Shown in pieces: positions 17,481 through 26,957 of a DNA stretch of 35,569 bases. Below the pieces are notes generated by a model, which worked only from the letters and a program-made list of their open reading frames with translations, made no database searches and was not told where the DNA came from. Positions within the stretch are counted from its first letter, which is position 1; every line of letters starts with the position of its first letter. The position numbers were made by a program, and so were the translations under genes. The stretch is from Bryobacterales bacterium. Its GTDB lineage: Bacteria; Acidobacteriota; Terriglobia; Bryobacterales; Bryobacteraceae. The DNA lies in contig PLZX01000375.1 of assembly GCA_003152325.1 (NCBI GenBank), positions 1-35,569 of the forward strand, written 5' to 3'.

Positions 17481-18838
17481 ATGGATCGAAGGCGATTCAT
17501 CGCGGCGGCAGGCGCGGCGCTCACCAGTTCGTTGTTGACCACGAACGTCCAAGGCGCACCGGATCGCGTGCGAATGGGATTCATTGGGGTTGGTGCCATG
17601 GGGACGGGCAACCTGTCAGCCGCGATCGCGGCGGGGGCGGAGCCGACCGCGGTCTGCGATGTTTACCAGCCGAACCTGGACAAATGCGTTGCCCTGGCAG
17701 CCAAGGCAGGCAGGTGAAGGCCGTGAAGGATTTCCGCCAGATTATCGCGGGCCCGTCGATTGACGCGGTGTGCATCTCCACACCCGACCACTGGCACGCG
17801 TACATGATGGTGGAGGCCTGCAAAGCCAAGAAGGATGTGTACGTGGAGAAGCCGGTCTCCGCGACCGTCGACGAAGCGAATAAAATGCTGGAGGCCGCGC
17901 GGAAATACTCGCGCGTGGTGCAGGTGGGGACGGCCAGACGTTCCTGCGCACACGTGAAGCGGGCGATGGAGTTGGTGCAGAGCGGCGCGTTGGGTCAGGT
18001 CAGTTTCACGCGCGCGTGGGTATTTGGCCTGGAGCCGCCCGAGTGCATCGGCAATCCGCCGGACGGACCTCCGCCGGAAGGGCTCGACTGGGATATGTGG
18101 CTGGGACCGGCGCCCCTGAGGAAATACAATCCGAACCGCTTTGGCGTTTTGCCGGACCGCATGTGGGCCTCTTTCCGCTACTTCTGGGACTATGCCGGCG
18201 GGCAGATGACGGACAACGTAATCCACATGCACGACCTAGTGCACATGCTGATGGGTGAGCCCGTGGCGAAATCCGTAACCGGCTTCGGCACCAAGTATTA
18301 CCTGAAAGACAATCGCGAGACACCGGACACCGGCATGGTCACCATTGAGTATCCTAATTTCATTTCGTCGCTCGAGTACCGTTATGGCAACGCGCAGACG
18401 CTGGTGAAGGATGCGTTCATGCCGATGATGGCGATGAGCATCCATGGCGACAAGGGCACGCTGCAGTTAGACCAGGGCGGATTTCAATTCATTCCGGAGA
18501 ACCAACCGGTCAGTTTCTTGTTCAAGGATTCCTTTGAGCGGATCATTCGCGGAGAGAAACCACCGGACGTGGAAGTGACGCGGGTCAAGGCGGATAAACC
18601 CTCGCCCGATTACGAGGCACACTGGCGCGATTTCCTGGAGTGCGTGAAGACGCGGCAGAAGCCGGTGGGTGATCTGGAGTATGTCACGCGGTCGTCCATT
18701 GCCTGCCTGCTTGGGAACGTCGCGACCCGCGCCCAGACCAGCGTAGACTACCAGGCAGCCACCGGGAAGGCGGTGCAAAAGGAGGCGCAGCAGTACATGA
18801 GTCGCCCTTACCGTGCACCGTGGAAGCTGGAAGTATAA
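17481..18838 (+). pseudogene. Gfo/Idh/MocA-family oxidoreductase with Tat signal, split by a frameshift near 17705-17717
   Basis: Frame 1 (17481-17717): MDRRRFIAAAGAALTSSLLTTNVQGAPDRVRMGFIGVGAMGTGNLSAAIAAGAEPTAVCDVYQPNLDKCVALAAKAGR*; the second frame continues VKAVKDFRQIIAGPSIDAVCISTPDHWHAYMMVEACKAKKDVYVEKPVS... to 18838. Confidence 0.85.
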
Positions 18839-18860
18839 GGAAGTCTGCGACGCTTACGCT

Positions 18861-18902
18861 GCGAGCAGCCGTGGCTCTTTGCCTGGAAGGACGGCTGCTC
18901 GC
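18861..18902. terminator. 12-bp perfect stem hairpin between convergent genes (possible bidirectional terminator)
   Basis: GCGAGCAGCCGT (18861-18872) pairs with ACGGCTGCTCGC (18891-18902). Confidence 0.65.
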
Positions 18903-18916
18903 TGCTTTGGCCTTAA

Positions 18917-19951
18917 TTATTTCAATCGCGGCCAGAGGCGTTCGGCGTTGCCACGATCCAGAGCGTATTGCACATCGGGCGACAATTTGAGATCTGGCAT
19001 CGGACCCATTGTAGCCGCGTAGTTCACCACCGGGAAATCGGTTCCAAACAGGTATTGTGTCGGCGGTGCGAAGGCCCGCAAAGCCGCCATAGGCGCCGCC
19101 GAAGTTGCAGTCGCACACTCATAATAGAGCCGCTGCAATTCGTAAAACACGCCTTTCGGAGTCTTGTCGGTAATACCCGCATTGGCCTGCAGGCCCGTGG
19201 CGCCGCGTCCCCGGCCTATGGAGTTTCGGATACGGGCCGAGAGCGCCGGCAGGGCAGCTCCCGAGTGGTTGACAATCCAGTGGATGTCCTGGCAGCGCGA
19301 CAACGTACCGCTTACCAGCAGGCTGGTAATGGCGCGGGTGGTATCAAATTCATATTCCAGCGTCGCATCGCCGATGCCAGGGACCAGATTCATGCAGCAT
19401 GTCGGGACAGCAGGGTGGAAGAAGACCGCCGACTTGCGCCGGCTCAATTCGTCGAAGACGGGCGCAAACAGCGGATCGCCGGGCCATTTCGCGCCCGCAT
19501 TGGTCATGAGTACGACGCCGTCGCAAAGGAGGCTGTCGAAGGCGTACGCAATTTCCTTGAGGCTCGCGGCGACATCCAGCAGCGGCAGAGCCGCAAAGAA
19601 TCCAAAGCGCCGCGGGTGATCGGCCACCACTCTCGCGCCGAACTCATTTGCCCGCCGCACCAGCGCCGCGGCCTTTTCCGATCCGTCATAAATATATTCC
19701 GGAGGCACGACAAACGACAGGATCGCCGTCTCACATCCGTACTGGCCCATGGCGTCCAGTGACTGCTGGGGCGTCCAGTCCGAATTCGGCAGGTTCGGCA
19801 TGAAGGACGGCAGCATGTGATGGTGGACGTCAACGCGCCCACGTTCGGCTGCCGCCATCGCCGCCGTGCCAGAGATTGCTCCCGCCGCGATCATCTTGAA
19901 CAGACTGCGCCGGCAAATTGCGTTCTTATGGAATTGATGCATGTCTTTCAC
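18917..19951 (-). CDS. Amidohydrolase-2 family protein with Tat signal
   Basis: CRRSLFKMIAAGAISGTAAMA; RGRVDVHHHMLPSF; FFHPAVPTCC; IHWIVNHSGAALP; YLFGTDFPV. Confidence 0.9.
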   Translation of the reverse strand: MKDMHQFHKNAICRRSLFKMIAAGAISGTAAMAAAERGRVDVHHHMLPSFMPNLPNSDWTPQQSLDAMGQYGCETAILSFVVPPEYIYDGSEKAAALVRRANEFGARVVADHPRRFGFFAALPLLDVAASLKEIAYAFDSLLCDGVVLMTNAGAKWPGDPLFAPVFDELSRRKSAVFFHPAVPTCCMNLVPGIGDATLEYEFDTTRAITSLLVSGTLSRCQDIHWIVNHSGAALPALSARIRNSIGRGRGATGLQANAGITDKTPKGVFYELQRLYYECATATSAAPMAALRAFAPPTQYLFGTDFPVVNYAATMGPMPDLKLSPDVQYALDRGNAERLWPRLK

Positions 19952-21072
19952 CTCAGGATGCTTTCGGCCTGCTCTTGTTCGCGCGGAGACTCGGTATTGT
20001 GTTGGCCCTTCCTCGGAACACCTTTTGGATGACAGTCAAGGCATTTCACGAAGTGGATGTTGTGCTTGCTGCCGGTGGCAAGGAAAGTGGTATCCATCAT
20101 CTCGACATCCAAGCCACAGTTGGACATCTTCGGATGGCAGTCCGCGCACGATGCACGGGTCTTCTGGCCGTGTTTCGAGTGGCACGCCAGACAACTGATG
20201 CCCTCATGCACGCCGATCGCGGTGCGGTCGTCGCCAGTGCCGACGCGCATGCTGGAATCGGGCGCATGGCATTGGTAGCAGAGCGCCTGGCGCCGGTCCG
20301 GGCTCATCTTCACCGTTCGGTCCTGGTCGAGCATGGTGGGCAAGGGCAGGAATTCGACGGCGACATATTGTTGGGTGCGGCGATCGAAAAGTGCCAGCGA
20401 CGGGCGATTGGTCTCCTGCGAACGCCCCGGCACTCGCGCCTGCAAGTCCGCTTTGGTCATGGGCGAACCGAGTCGATGCATCTGGTGGCAAGTGAGGCAC
20501 GGCATCACGGGCCGATCGGCCAATTCGGCCGGCAGCACCTTCCACGGTCCCTTCCGGTCCAGGGGCGTGACTAAGTCGCCGATGCCGCCTTCGAAATGCA
20601 TACCGTGGCACCGCAGGCAGTCGTCCATCAATTGCGTGCCGCTGTTGTGCTTCCGGTCGAGAAATATCCGCGCATAAGTCGAACTGTGAGGGCCGGACTG
20701 CCACTGGGCAAACTCCTGCCGATGGCAGGCGGCACATCGCGCCATCATGTTTTGGACGTCCACGTTCCGCAGGCGGGTGTTCTCCGGCAGGTCCCCCTTC
20801 ACATGCTGGTAGAGTCGATTCACGTTGTTCCAATGGAACGACGGGTCCATGGTCATCGCTCCACCGTGGCATTCCTGGCATTTCACTTCGCGGTGACTCG
20901 AAAGGTGCCAGGTGTCGTAGAAGGGGGTCATCTCATGACAGCGAGTGCAGGTGACGCCGCCGCTCGATTCGTAATAGAGGCTTGCTCCCGGTACCAGCAG
21001 GAGCAGCGCGATGGCCACCAGGGCGCCCGTCGCCAGGATCCGGATTATCACCTCAGACGTGTGCCTTTCCAT
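19948..21072 (-). CDS. Membrane-anchored multiheme cytochrome c, nine CxxCH motifs
   Basis: N-terminal TM segment; CTRCH, CQECH, CAACH, CLRCH, CLTCH, CYQCH, CLACH, CADCH, CLDCH. Confidence 0.93.
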   Translation of the reverse strand: MERHTSEVIIRILATGALVAIALLLLVPGASLYYESSGGVTCTRCHEMTPFYDTWHLSSHREVKCQECHGGAMTMDPSFHWNNVNRLYQHVKGDLPENTRLRNVDVQNMMARCAACHRQEFAQWQSGPHSSTYARIFLDRKHNSGTQLMDDCLRCHGMHFEGGIGDLVTPLDRKGPWKVLPAELADRPVMPCLTCHQMHRLGSPMTKADLQARVPGRSQETNRPSLALFDRRTQQYVAVEFLPLPTMLDQDRTVKMSPDRRQALCYQCHAPDSSMRVGTGDDRTAIGVHEGISCLACHSKHGQKTRASCADCHPKMSNCGLDVEMMDTTFLATGSKHNIHFVKCLDCHPKGVPRKGQHNTESPREQEQAESILR

Positions 21073-22700
21073 TTCTTGATCAAGTTGTCGGATGAGTAAT
21101 ACGCCATCGCCAGAATAGTCAGCGCCGGATTGAAACCGCCGTTCGTCACGTGTACGCTCCCATCCATCACAAACACGTTGTCTACGTCATGCAACTGGCA
21201 AAACCGGTTCACCACCGAAGTCTTCGGATCGTCGCCCATCCGGCAGGTGCCCGCCTGATGCTGGCCTCCCACCGCCATCGGAGGATGCAGCGTGGTCCAG
21301 GTGAGATTCGCGCCGGCCTCTTTCATCCACGCCTCGGCTTTCGTCGCAATATATCGCTGGATCTCCATGGTGTGCGGATGTTTCCGGCCTGAAATCCGTG
21401 CCACCGGAACGCCCCAGTAGTCTTTCACTTTTGGATCCGCCTGGACCCTGATATTGAAAACCGGCATCTCTTGCACCGGACCAGTCACCACCACCGTGCG
21501 CTTGTATGCTTTGCGAACGAATTCCTTGTGCGCCGCTCCCCAGCGCGGCACCGATGGTGGAATCCGGTCAAGAAACTGGTACGGAAGCCGGATGAACTCG
21601 TTGGCCAGCATGGCGCCGCCTGCCAGGCCGGGATTGCCATGGTTGTAATCGGAGACGGCAAGCTGTGCGCCGGGGCCCAGATCGTCGTAAGTGTCATGGT
21701 CGAACAGACCCATGGCCGCCGGGTACGCATGACTTTGCAGGTTCCGGCCGACCCAGTCGTAGCGATTGCCCAAACCATTCGGAAACAGCCGGTGCTTCGT
21801 GTTCAGGAGCAGGCGCGCCGATTCCACAGCGGAGCCGGACACCACCACCACGTCCGCCGTTTGCCGGCGCAACTCATCGCGCCCATCGAAATATGCGACA
21901 CCGGTTGCCCGGCCGCGATCGTCCAGGAGAATCTCTTTGACCATGCAGCCGGTGCGCAGCTCGCAATTGCCTGTCGCCAGCGCAACGGGGATCACCGTGT
22001 TGTGCGTGCCGGTGCGCGCGTTTACTTCACAGGCGAAACCAGCGCACCATCGACAACGCATACAGGCGGACCGGCCGTTGTATTGCACGGTATTCCGCAG
22101 CATCGGAATATCGAACGGATGAAGACCCAGGCGCCGGGCCGCCGGCTCCAGGATTCGATACTCCAGATTCGGCGACAGAGGCGGCATGGGAAGCGGCCTC
22201 CGGCGGGGTGCCTTGAATATGTTGCCGGAGTCATCGCCGGAAACCCCCATCTCCCACTCGGCCTTCTCGTAATAGGGCTCCAGGTCGTCGTAAGTGATCG
22301 GCCAATCCTCTAGTGTGGATCCAGCCACCGCGCCGTACGTCGATCGCATGCGGAAGTCTTTTTCCATGTAGCGCCAGGCTTGAGCGCCATAACTGAAGGT
22401 CCCGCCGCCCACGCACGCCGCCACGTTGCTGTAACCGAATTCCCTTGCCAGGACCACCTGTTCACGACCGTCATCATCGACGTGCACTCGCGGGTTCCGT
22501 GCTTCATCTGGACCGAAAGCGTTGCCCAGTACGCAGGTTCGCTGATTGAGCAAGTCATCCTTGCGGCAATCTGCAGCCGAGTACCACTGCCCGCGCTCCA
22601 GCAGAACCGTGCTCAGCCCGGCCGAAGCCAACTCCTTCGCTGCGACACCGCCTCCGGCGCCAGCTCCCACAATCACTGCGTTGACATGCTTCAGCGCCAT
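21048..22700 (-). CDS. GMC-family FAD oxidoreductase
   Basis: VNAVIVGAGAGGGVAAKELASAGLSTVLLERG; GQHQAGTCRMGDDPKTSVV; VFVMDGSVHVTNGGFNPALTILAMAYYSSD; start at ATG 22700. Confidence 0.93.
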   Translation of the reverse strand: MALKHVNAVIVGAGAGGGVAAKELASAGLSTVLLERGQWYSAADCRKDDLLNQRTCVLGNAFGPDEARNPRVHVDDDGREQVVLAREFGYSNVAACVGGGTFSYGAQAWRYMEKDFRMRSTYGAVAGSTLEDWPITYDDLEPYYEKAEWEMGVSGDDSGNIFKAPRRRPLPMPPLSPNLEYRILEPAARRLGLHPFDIPMLRNTVQYNGRSACMRCRWCAGFACEVNARTGTHNTVIPVALATGNCELRTGCMVKEILLDDRGRATGVAYFDGRDELRRQTADVVVVSGSAVESARLLLNTKHRLFPNGLGNRYDWVGRNLQSHAYPAAMGLFDHDTYDDLGPGAQLAVSDYNHGNPGLAGGAMLANEFIRLPYQFLDRIPPSVPRWGAAHKEFVRKAYKRTVVVTGPVQEMPVFNIRVQADPKVKDYWGVPVARISGRKHPHTMEIQRYIATKAEAWMKEAGANLTWTTLHPPMAVGGQHQAGTCRMGDDPKTSVVNRFCQLHDVDNVFVMDGSVHVTNGGFNPALTILAMAYYSSDNLIKKWKGTRLR

Positions 22701-22701
22701 G

Positions 22702-23238
22702 TCAGGATGCCTTCGACTCGTATTTGATCCGCCCACGCACCGGTGGGAAAGGCAGCCCGAGCATCTTCCAGCTCGCTCCGTCTCGATTTCCGCCATGACG
22801 TGGATCGCCATAGAATCCCTGCATCGTATGGGCCACGATGAGATTGAAAAACGGCGTCGCGCGCTTCTCAAGATCCATCAGTACTTGCGTCTGTTGCACC
22901 CAGGAGAGTTGCACGAAGCGTCCGCCAAATCTCTGGCGGCTCAGGTTGTCCACTGTGGCGAGTCCCTGGCGATATGCCTGCTGGTGGCGCTTCAGATGCA
23001 GCGTCAACTGCCGATCGATGTAGTTCGGAACGCCGGCCTCGGCGGCGCCTGGACCGCGACCCGGAGGGATCAACTGCTCGCAGATCGCCTGGATGGTTAG
23101 TGACTGGTCGTCGGTAAAGAACCGCCATGACGGGCCTTTGACCCGTCCGCAAGATACCAGCGTCGCCGCGCCGCTGGCCGCAAGCCCCATTCCCAGGAAC
23201 TTGCGGCGACCGAATCCATTCCACTTTGGCATCTTCAA
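22702..23238 (-). CDS. Gluconate 2-dehydrogenase subunit 3-like protein with Tat/lipobox signal
   Basis: GRRKFLGMGLAASGAATLVSCG; DDQSLTIQAICEQLIPPGRGPGAAEAGVPNYIDRQL; directly upstream of the GMC gene. Confidence 0.88.
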   Translation of the reverse strand: MKMPKWNGFGRRKFLGMGLAASGAATLVSCGRVKGPSWRFFTDDQSLTIQAICEQLIPPGRGPGAAEAGVPNYIDRQLTLHLKRHQQAYRQGLATVDNLSRQRFGGRFVQLSWVQQTQVLMDLEKRATPFFNLIVAHTMQGFYGDPRHGGNRDGASWKMLGLPFPPVRGRIKYESKAS

Positions 23239-23263
23239 ATCTCTTCACCGTACAGCGCGCCGC

Positions 23264-23869
23264 TTAACTCCCGGGCTCCGGAGGAAACGGCAGGAACACG
23301 TTGTCTTCGGCCGGGTTATACGGATTGTAGATTGAGCTGACAGGCGGAAACCCGGCCTCGTGGAGCCCTTCGACAATCGGCTGCTTAACCCAACCGTCTT
23401 GATAGGGCGTTCGGAAAATGACGTACCACTTGAATTCCAGGAACTTCCACTTGCCGTCCTCTTTCACGAACACATTGTCATACTTGCCGGCTTGCCACAT
23501 GGCCTCCAAAGCGCCGCTGTCCGTCATGTAAGTATTGGCGCCCAGAGAGTTCCACATTCCGTGCGCCCGCGTGCAATCCCGGCTAACTTCCAGCACCGGC
23601 GTCAGTAACATGTGGACGAACAGTCCGCCCTTCATGTGATATTTCGTTCCCAGATGCTGAAACAACTTGCCGACACCATCCGGCCCTTGCCACAGGCCGC
23701 TGTCGGCCATCTCAGCCTTCAGCCCCGGCGTCTTCATGGCGAATAGCTCGGGCAGTTTCCCAGGTAGCTGGCCGGTAGCCAGGTAATGGTTGTATCTCCC
23801 TTGCAGATTGCAGATATCCCGAAAGGCTTCCAGTCCGGCAAGCCGTGACTCCAGATCTTCATGTGCCAT
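23264..23869 (-). CDS. SnoaL/NTF2-like polyketide-cyclase-fold protein
   Basis: MAHEDLESRLAGLEAFRDICNLQGRYNHYLATGQ...; KYDNVFVKEDGKWKFLEFKWYVIFRTPYQDGW; start set at ATG 23869. Confidence 0.75.
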   Translation of the reverse strand: MAHEDLESRLAGLEAFRDICNLQGRYNHYLATGQLPGKLPELFAMKTPGLKAEMADSGLWQGPDGVGKLFQHLGTKYHMKGGLFVHMLLTPVLEVSRDCTRAHGMWNSLGANTYMTDSGALEAMWQAGKYDNVFVKEDGKWKFLEFKWYVIFRTPYQDGWVKQPIVEGLHEAGFPPVSSIYNPYNPAEDNVFLPFPPEPGS

Positions 23870-23877
23870 CGTGTTCC

Positions 23878-24789
23878 CTACGCAATCATCCCGCCGCCGA
23901 GTTCCTTGTAGATCTCGGGAAGGAAGGCTCCAAAGTTCTTGAACTCCCGGACGTTGTGCCGGGCGAGTCCCTGGATGGCTGCGGTCGGCACCGAAATCCC
24001 AGGGGGCAGGCACAGTTCAGGCTTGCCATTCGACATCCGATATCCCATCCAGAACCGTGTGCGGTGCTCCAGACCGCCCGGGACCTGGCGGAAAATGTGG
24101 CACATTAATGCCGGCGCAGTGATCGATTCATCGGTTTTGAATACCGTGCAGGCCCAGCCTGAACCGCCCGCGAATGTGGAGACATTGGGCTCCTTCCACC
24201 GGGTCATGTCGAAGCCGAAATCTTTCGGCGACATGAAACTGATGTCTATATTCTCCATGCCGCAATCACAATTCTCGGTAACATGATGGGTGACACCCCA
24301 GTTCTTCTCGCGGATGGGGATGTTCGGATTGAGAATGCGCTTGCGGGCCTCCGGGCTGATCATGATGCCCCCATGCTGAGGCGGATACCAGATCCGGTAG
24401 CGAAGGTCTTCAAGCGGGTGCCAGGCAAACCACCAATCGATCATCTCCGCCGTTACGCCGCTGTACTGATAACGGTTCGCGATGAACCCGGCGCCGTTGG
24501 GCAGGTTGCACCATCCGATCTCGATTTCCAGGTCACCCGGGTTGAGCAGGTCGTTCATCTGCTCTGGAAAAATAGCCTTCGCCGGGTCACAGGGCGTATC
24601 CATCATCGCCAGATGAGCGGGATCCGCCGGCACCGGGTCACGGTAGTACTTGGCAAATGGCCGCGCCTGTTCTTCCGGAGTGAGAGGCGGCCGTTCCGCC
24701 TTTTTGGCGGTCGAAGCGTACCAATCCTTGTAGTTCTTCTGTGCCTTCCACTCAGGGATTACTTCCATTCCATTCGCAGTCGTAGTCAT
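23878..24789 (-). CDS. PhlG / phloretin-hydrolase-like C-C hydrolase (DAPG hydrolase family), copy 1
   Basis: MIDWWFAWHPLEDLRYRIWYPPQHGG; WGVTHHVTENCD; GLARHNVREFKNFGAFLPEIY (HxxxE as in the PhlG zinc site). Confidence 0.8.
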   Translation of the reverse strand: MTTTANGMEVIPEWKAQKNYKDWYASTAKKAERPPLTPEEQARPFAKYYRDPVPADPAHLAMMDTPCDPAKAIFPEQMNDLLNPGDLEIEIGWCNLPNGAGFIANRYQYSGVTAEMIDWWFAWHPLEDLRYRIWYPPQHGGIMISPEARKRILNPNIPIREKNWGVTHHVTENCDCGMENIDISFMSPKDFGFDMTRWKEPNVSTFAGGSGWACTVFKTDESITAPALMCHIFRQVPGGLEHRTRFWMGYRMSNGKPELCLPPGISVPTAAIQGLARHNVREFKNFGAFLPEIYKELGGGMIA

Positions 24790-24821
24790 GGCGTCTCCTT
24801 TTCAACCTGTTCTCGGCGAAA

Positions 24822-25604
24822 TCAACTTCTGGGTGTATCCCGAACGATGGGGACCTGGCGCGTGTAAAGGAAGAACGACTTGGACCAGTTCGCAAACTTC
24901 TTCGGATAGGCTTGCAGCGCCTCATTGTATTGACGGAATGCGCCGGCTTGCTCCATGGAGTCGAACCAGAAGCTCACAATCATGTCGAAGACAGGCGGAT
25001 CCACCATCTGGAAGTGTTTTCTGGCGGCGCCGTCGTTGTCATTCACCCGGCAGCGCTTGTTCATCACGCAGCGGCGCATCTGCTCAGACGCGTACGGCGA
25101 TTTCGCCATGGCCGCGTCATGCGCTTCTCGCCAAAGCTGGTAATAATCTTCGCGGTAGACTTCGTCGTCCCGCATGATGTACTGCAGGACCTTGAGAGCG
25201 CCCACGGACTGCACGATTCCAAGTCCGGGATTGAAGACCGTCATAGGATTGGGAACCGGGATTTCTTCTTCCTCAGCCATGACGATGATGTTGGTCGGCT
25301 CGTCCGCAAAGAATTTCCCGTCCTTCGACGCCGCTGAAGGTACCGCCGGCTCCAGCGTGGCCAGCATGTCCTGGAAGTTCTCGAAGACCAGCTCCACCAC
25401 GGCTTCCCGATCGGAAACCTGCTGGTGCGTACGATCGGACAGGGCGCCAAAGGCGCCGTCGATCACATGGTTTTGAATATACGAAGAGATCTTGAAGCGC
25501 TCCTGGCGGGCAATCGTGCCATGGTAATACTCGATGTAACGAAAATATTCCGCCCGTGTCAGCCCGGGACGTCGCCGCGAGGCTGCCATGAGTTTGATCG
25601 GCAT
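24822..25604 (-). CDS. Tandem EthD-domain protein
   Basis: MPIKLMAASRRRPGLTRAEYFRYIEYYHG...; second half LKVLQYIMRDDEVYREDYYQLWREAHDAAM...FDMIVSFWFDSMEQAGAF. Confidence 0.75.
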   Translation of the reverse strand: MPIKLMAASRRRPGLTRAEYFRYIEYYHGTIARQERFKISSYIQNHVIDGAFGALSDRTHQQVSDREAVVELVFENFQDMLATLEPAVPSAASKDGKFFADEPTNIIVMAEEEEIPVPNPMTVFNPGLGIVQSVGALKVLQYIMRDDEVYREDYYQLWREAHDAAMAKSPYASEQMRRCVMNKRCRVNDNDGAARKHFQMVDPPVFDMIVSFWFDSMEQAGAFRQYNEALQAYPKKFANWSKSFFLYTRQVPIVRDTPRS

Positions 25605-25635
25605 GTATCGGACTCCTTCCTAAATTGCAAGATCC

Positions 25636-26289
25636 TTAGTGGATCGGCATCTCTGCCACGTTGTACGGAATAATGAGCCAGGCTCCGGTGCTCGCCACCA
25701 CCTGCTCCACACTCACGCCCGGAGCCGTCTCGCGCAGCACCAGCCCTTCTTCGACCGGCTCGATTACGGCCATCTCCGTCACGATAAGGTCCACCCGCCG
25801 CACCGACGTCAGCGGCAATGTGCAGCACTTCAGGATTTTCGGCTTACCCTTTACGGTGTGAGTCATGGCGACGATCACCCGCCTGGCTCCGGTCACCAGG
25901 TCCATGGCTCCGCCCATCCCAGCCACCATCCTGCCGGGTACCATCCAGTTCGCCAGGTGGCCCTGTTCATCAACTTCCATGCCGCCCAGCACCGTGAGAT
26001 CGAGGTGGCCTCCGCGAATTAATCCGAAAGAGAGACAGCTATCGATGCTGGCGGCCCCTGGAATCGCGCCGGTGTAGCCGCCGCCTGCGTCGGTCAGTGA
26101 TGGATCCGCCATACCCGCTCCCGGCAGCGGCGCCATACCAATAATGCCGTTTTCCGACTGGAAATAAATCTGCACGCCAGGTCGAAGGTAGTGTGGAACC
26201 GTGGTCGGGAGGCCGATGCCGAGATTGACCAGATCGCCGTCTTTCAATTCCAGGGCCACCCGTTTCGCAATGAGGACCTTATCGTCCAT
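25636..26289 (-). CDS. CoA-transferase subunit B (3-oxoacid CoA-transferase type)
   Basis: [32 protein letters not shown] (catalytic Glu context); [36 protein letters not shown]. Confidence 0.93.
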   Translation of the reverse strand: MDDKVLIAKRVALELKDGDLVNLGIGLPTTVPHYLRPGVQIYFQSENGIIGMAPLPGAGMADPSLTDAGGGYTGAIPGAASIDSCLSFGLIRGGHLDLTVLGGMEVDEQGHLANWMVPGRMVAGMGGAMDLVTGARRVIVAMTHTVKGKPKILKCCTLPLTSVRRVDLIVTEMAVIEPVEEGLVLRETAPGVSVEQVVASTGAWLIIPYNVAEMPIH

Positions 26290-26944
26290 TGGTTCCACAC
26301 CTCTCAATGATGTAGTCGACGCAGACAAAAGGAGTCGCCACCATGTCTGGCGGAATGACCCCTATGGGAACGATGTGCTCCGGTTCCGCGATTACCGTCC
26401 GTCCGGCCAGGGCCATCACAGGATTGAAATTGCGTGCCGTGAGAGAATACTCCAGGTTGCCGTGATAGTCCGAGCGGTGAGCCGCGATAATCGCGAAGTC
26501 GGCCGTCATCGGTCGCTCCAGCAGAAAATATCTACCGTCGATCTCCACCGTCGGTTTGTTCTCGGCTGCCAGGGTTCCGATGCCCGTGGGCGTGAGCACG
26601 CCTCCAAGACCAAATCCGCCGGCTCGAATCCGCTCGGCGAGTGTTCCTTGCGGAGAAAGTTCAACTTCGATTTCGCCGGCCAGCATCTGCTGCTGTGCCT
26701 CCGGATTCAATCCGATATGCGTCGAGACCAGCCTGCGTATCAGCCGTGCCCGAATCAACCTGCCTATTCCGTAATCCGGCAACCCCGCGTCGTTGGCGAT
26801 CACCGTCAGATCGCGACGTCCTTGCAGGACAATCTCAGCGATGACGCGATGTGGCGATCCCACGCCCATGAACCCGCCGATCATCAACGAGGATCCGTCC
26901 GGGATCATCTCGACTGCCCTGGCACAGCTTAGGGACTTATTCAT
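26279..26944 (-). CDS. CoA-transferase subunit A
   Basis: IPDGSSLMIGGFMGVGSPHRVIAEIV; LSPQGTLAERIRAGGFGLGGVLTPTGIGT; short overlap with subunit B. Confidence 0.93.
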   Translation of the reverse strand: MNKSLSCARAVEMIPDGSSLMIGGFMGVGSPHRVIAEIVLQGRRDLTVIANDAGLPDYGIGRLIRARLIRRLVSTHIGLNPEAQQQMLAGEIEVELSPQGTLAERIRAGGFGLGGVLTPTGIGTLAAENKPTVEIDGRYFLLERPMTADFAIIAAHRSDYHGNLEYSLTARNFNPVMALAGRTVIAEPEHIVPIGVIPPDMVATPFVCVDYIIERCGTNGR

Positions 26945-26957
26945 TGGCATCCGTTTC

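Noticed and set aside
20204-20881. Minus-strand ORF of 225 aa within the cytochrome gene
   Set aside because: Alternate frame of the nine-heme cytochrome gene; the CxxCH frame is clearly the coding one
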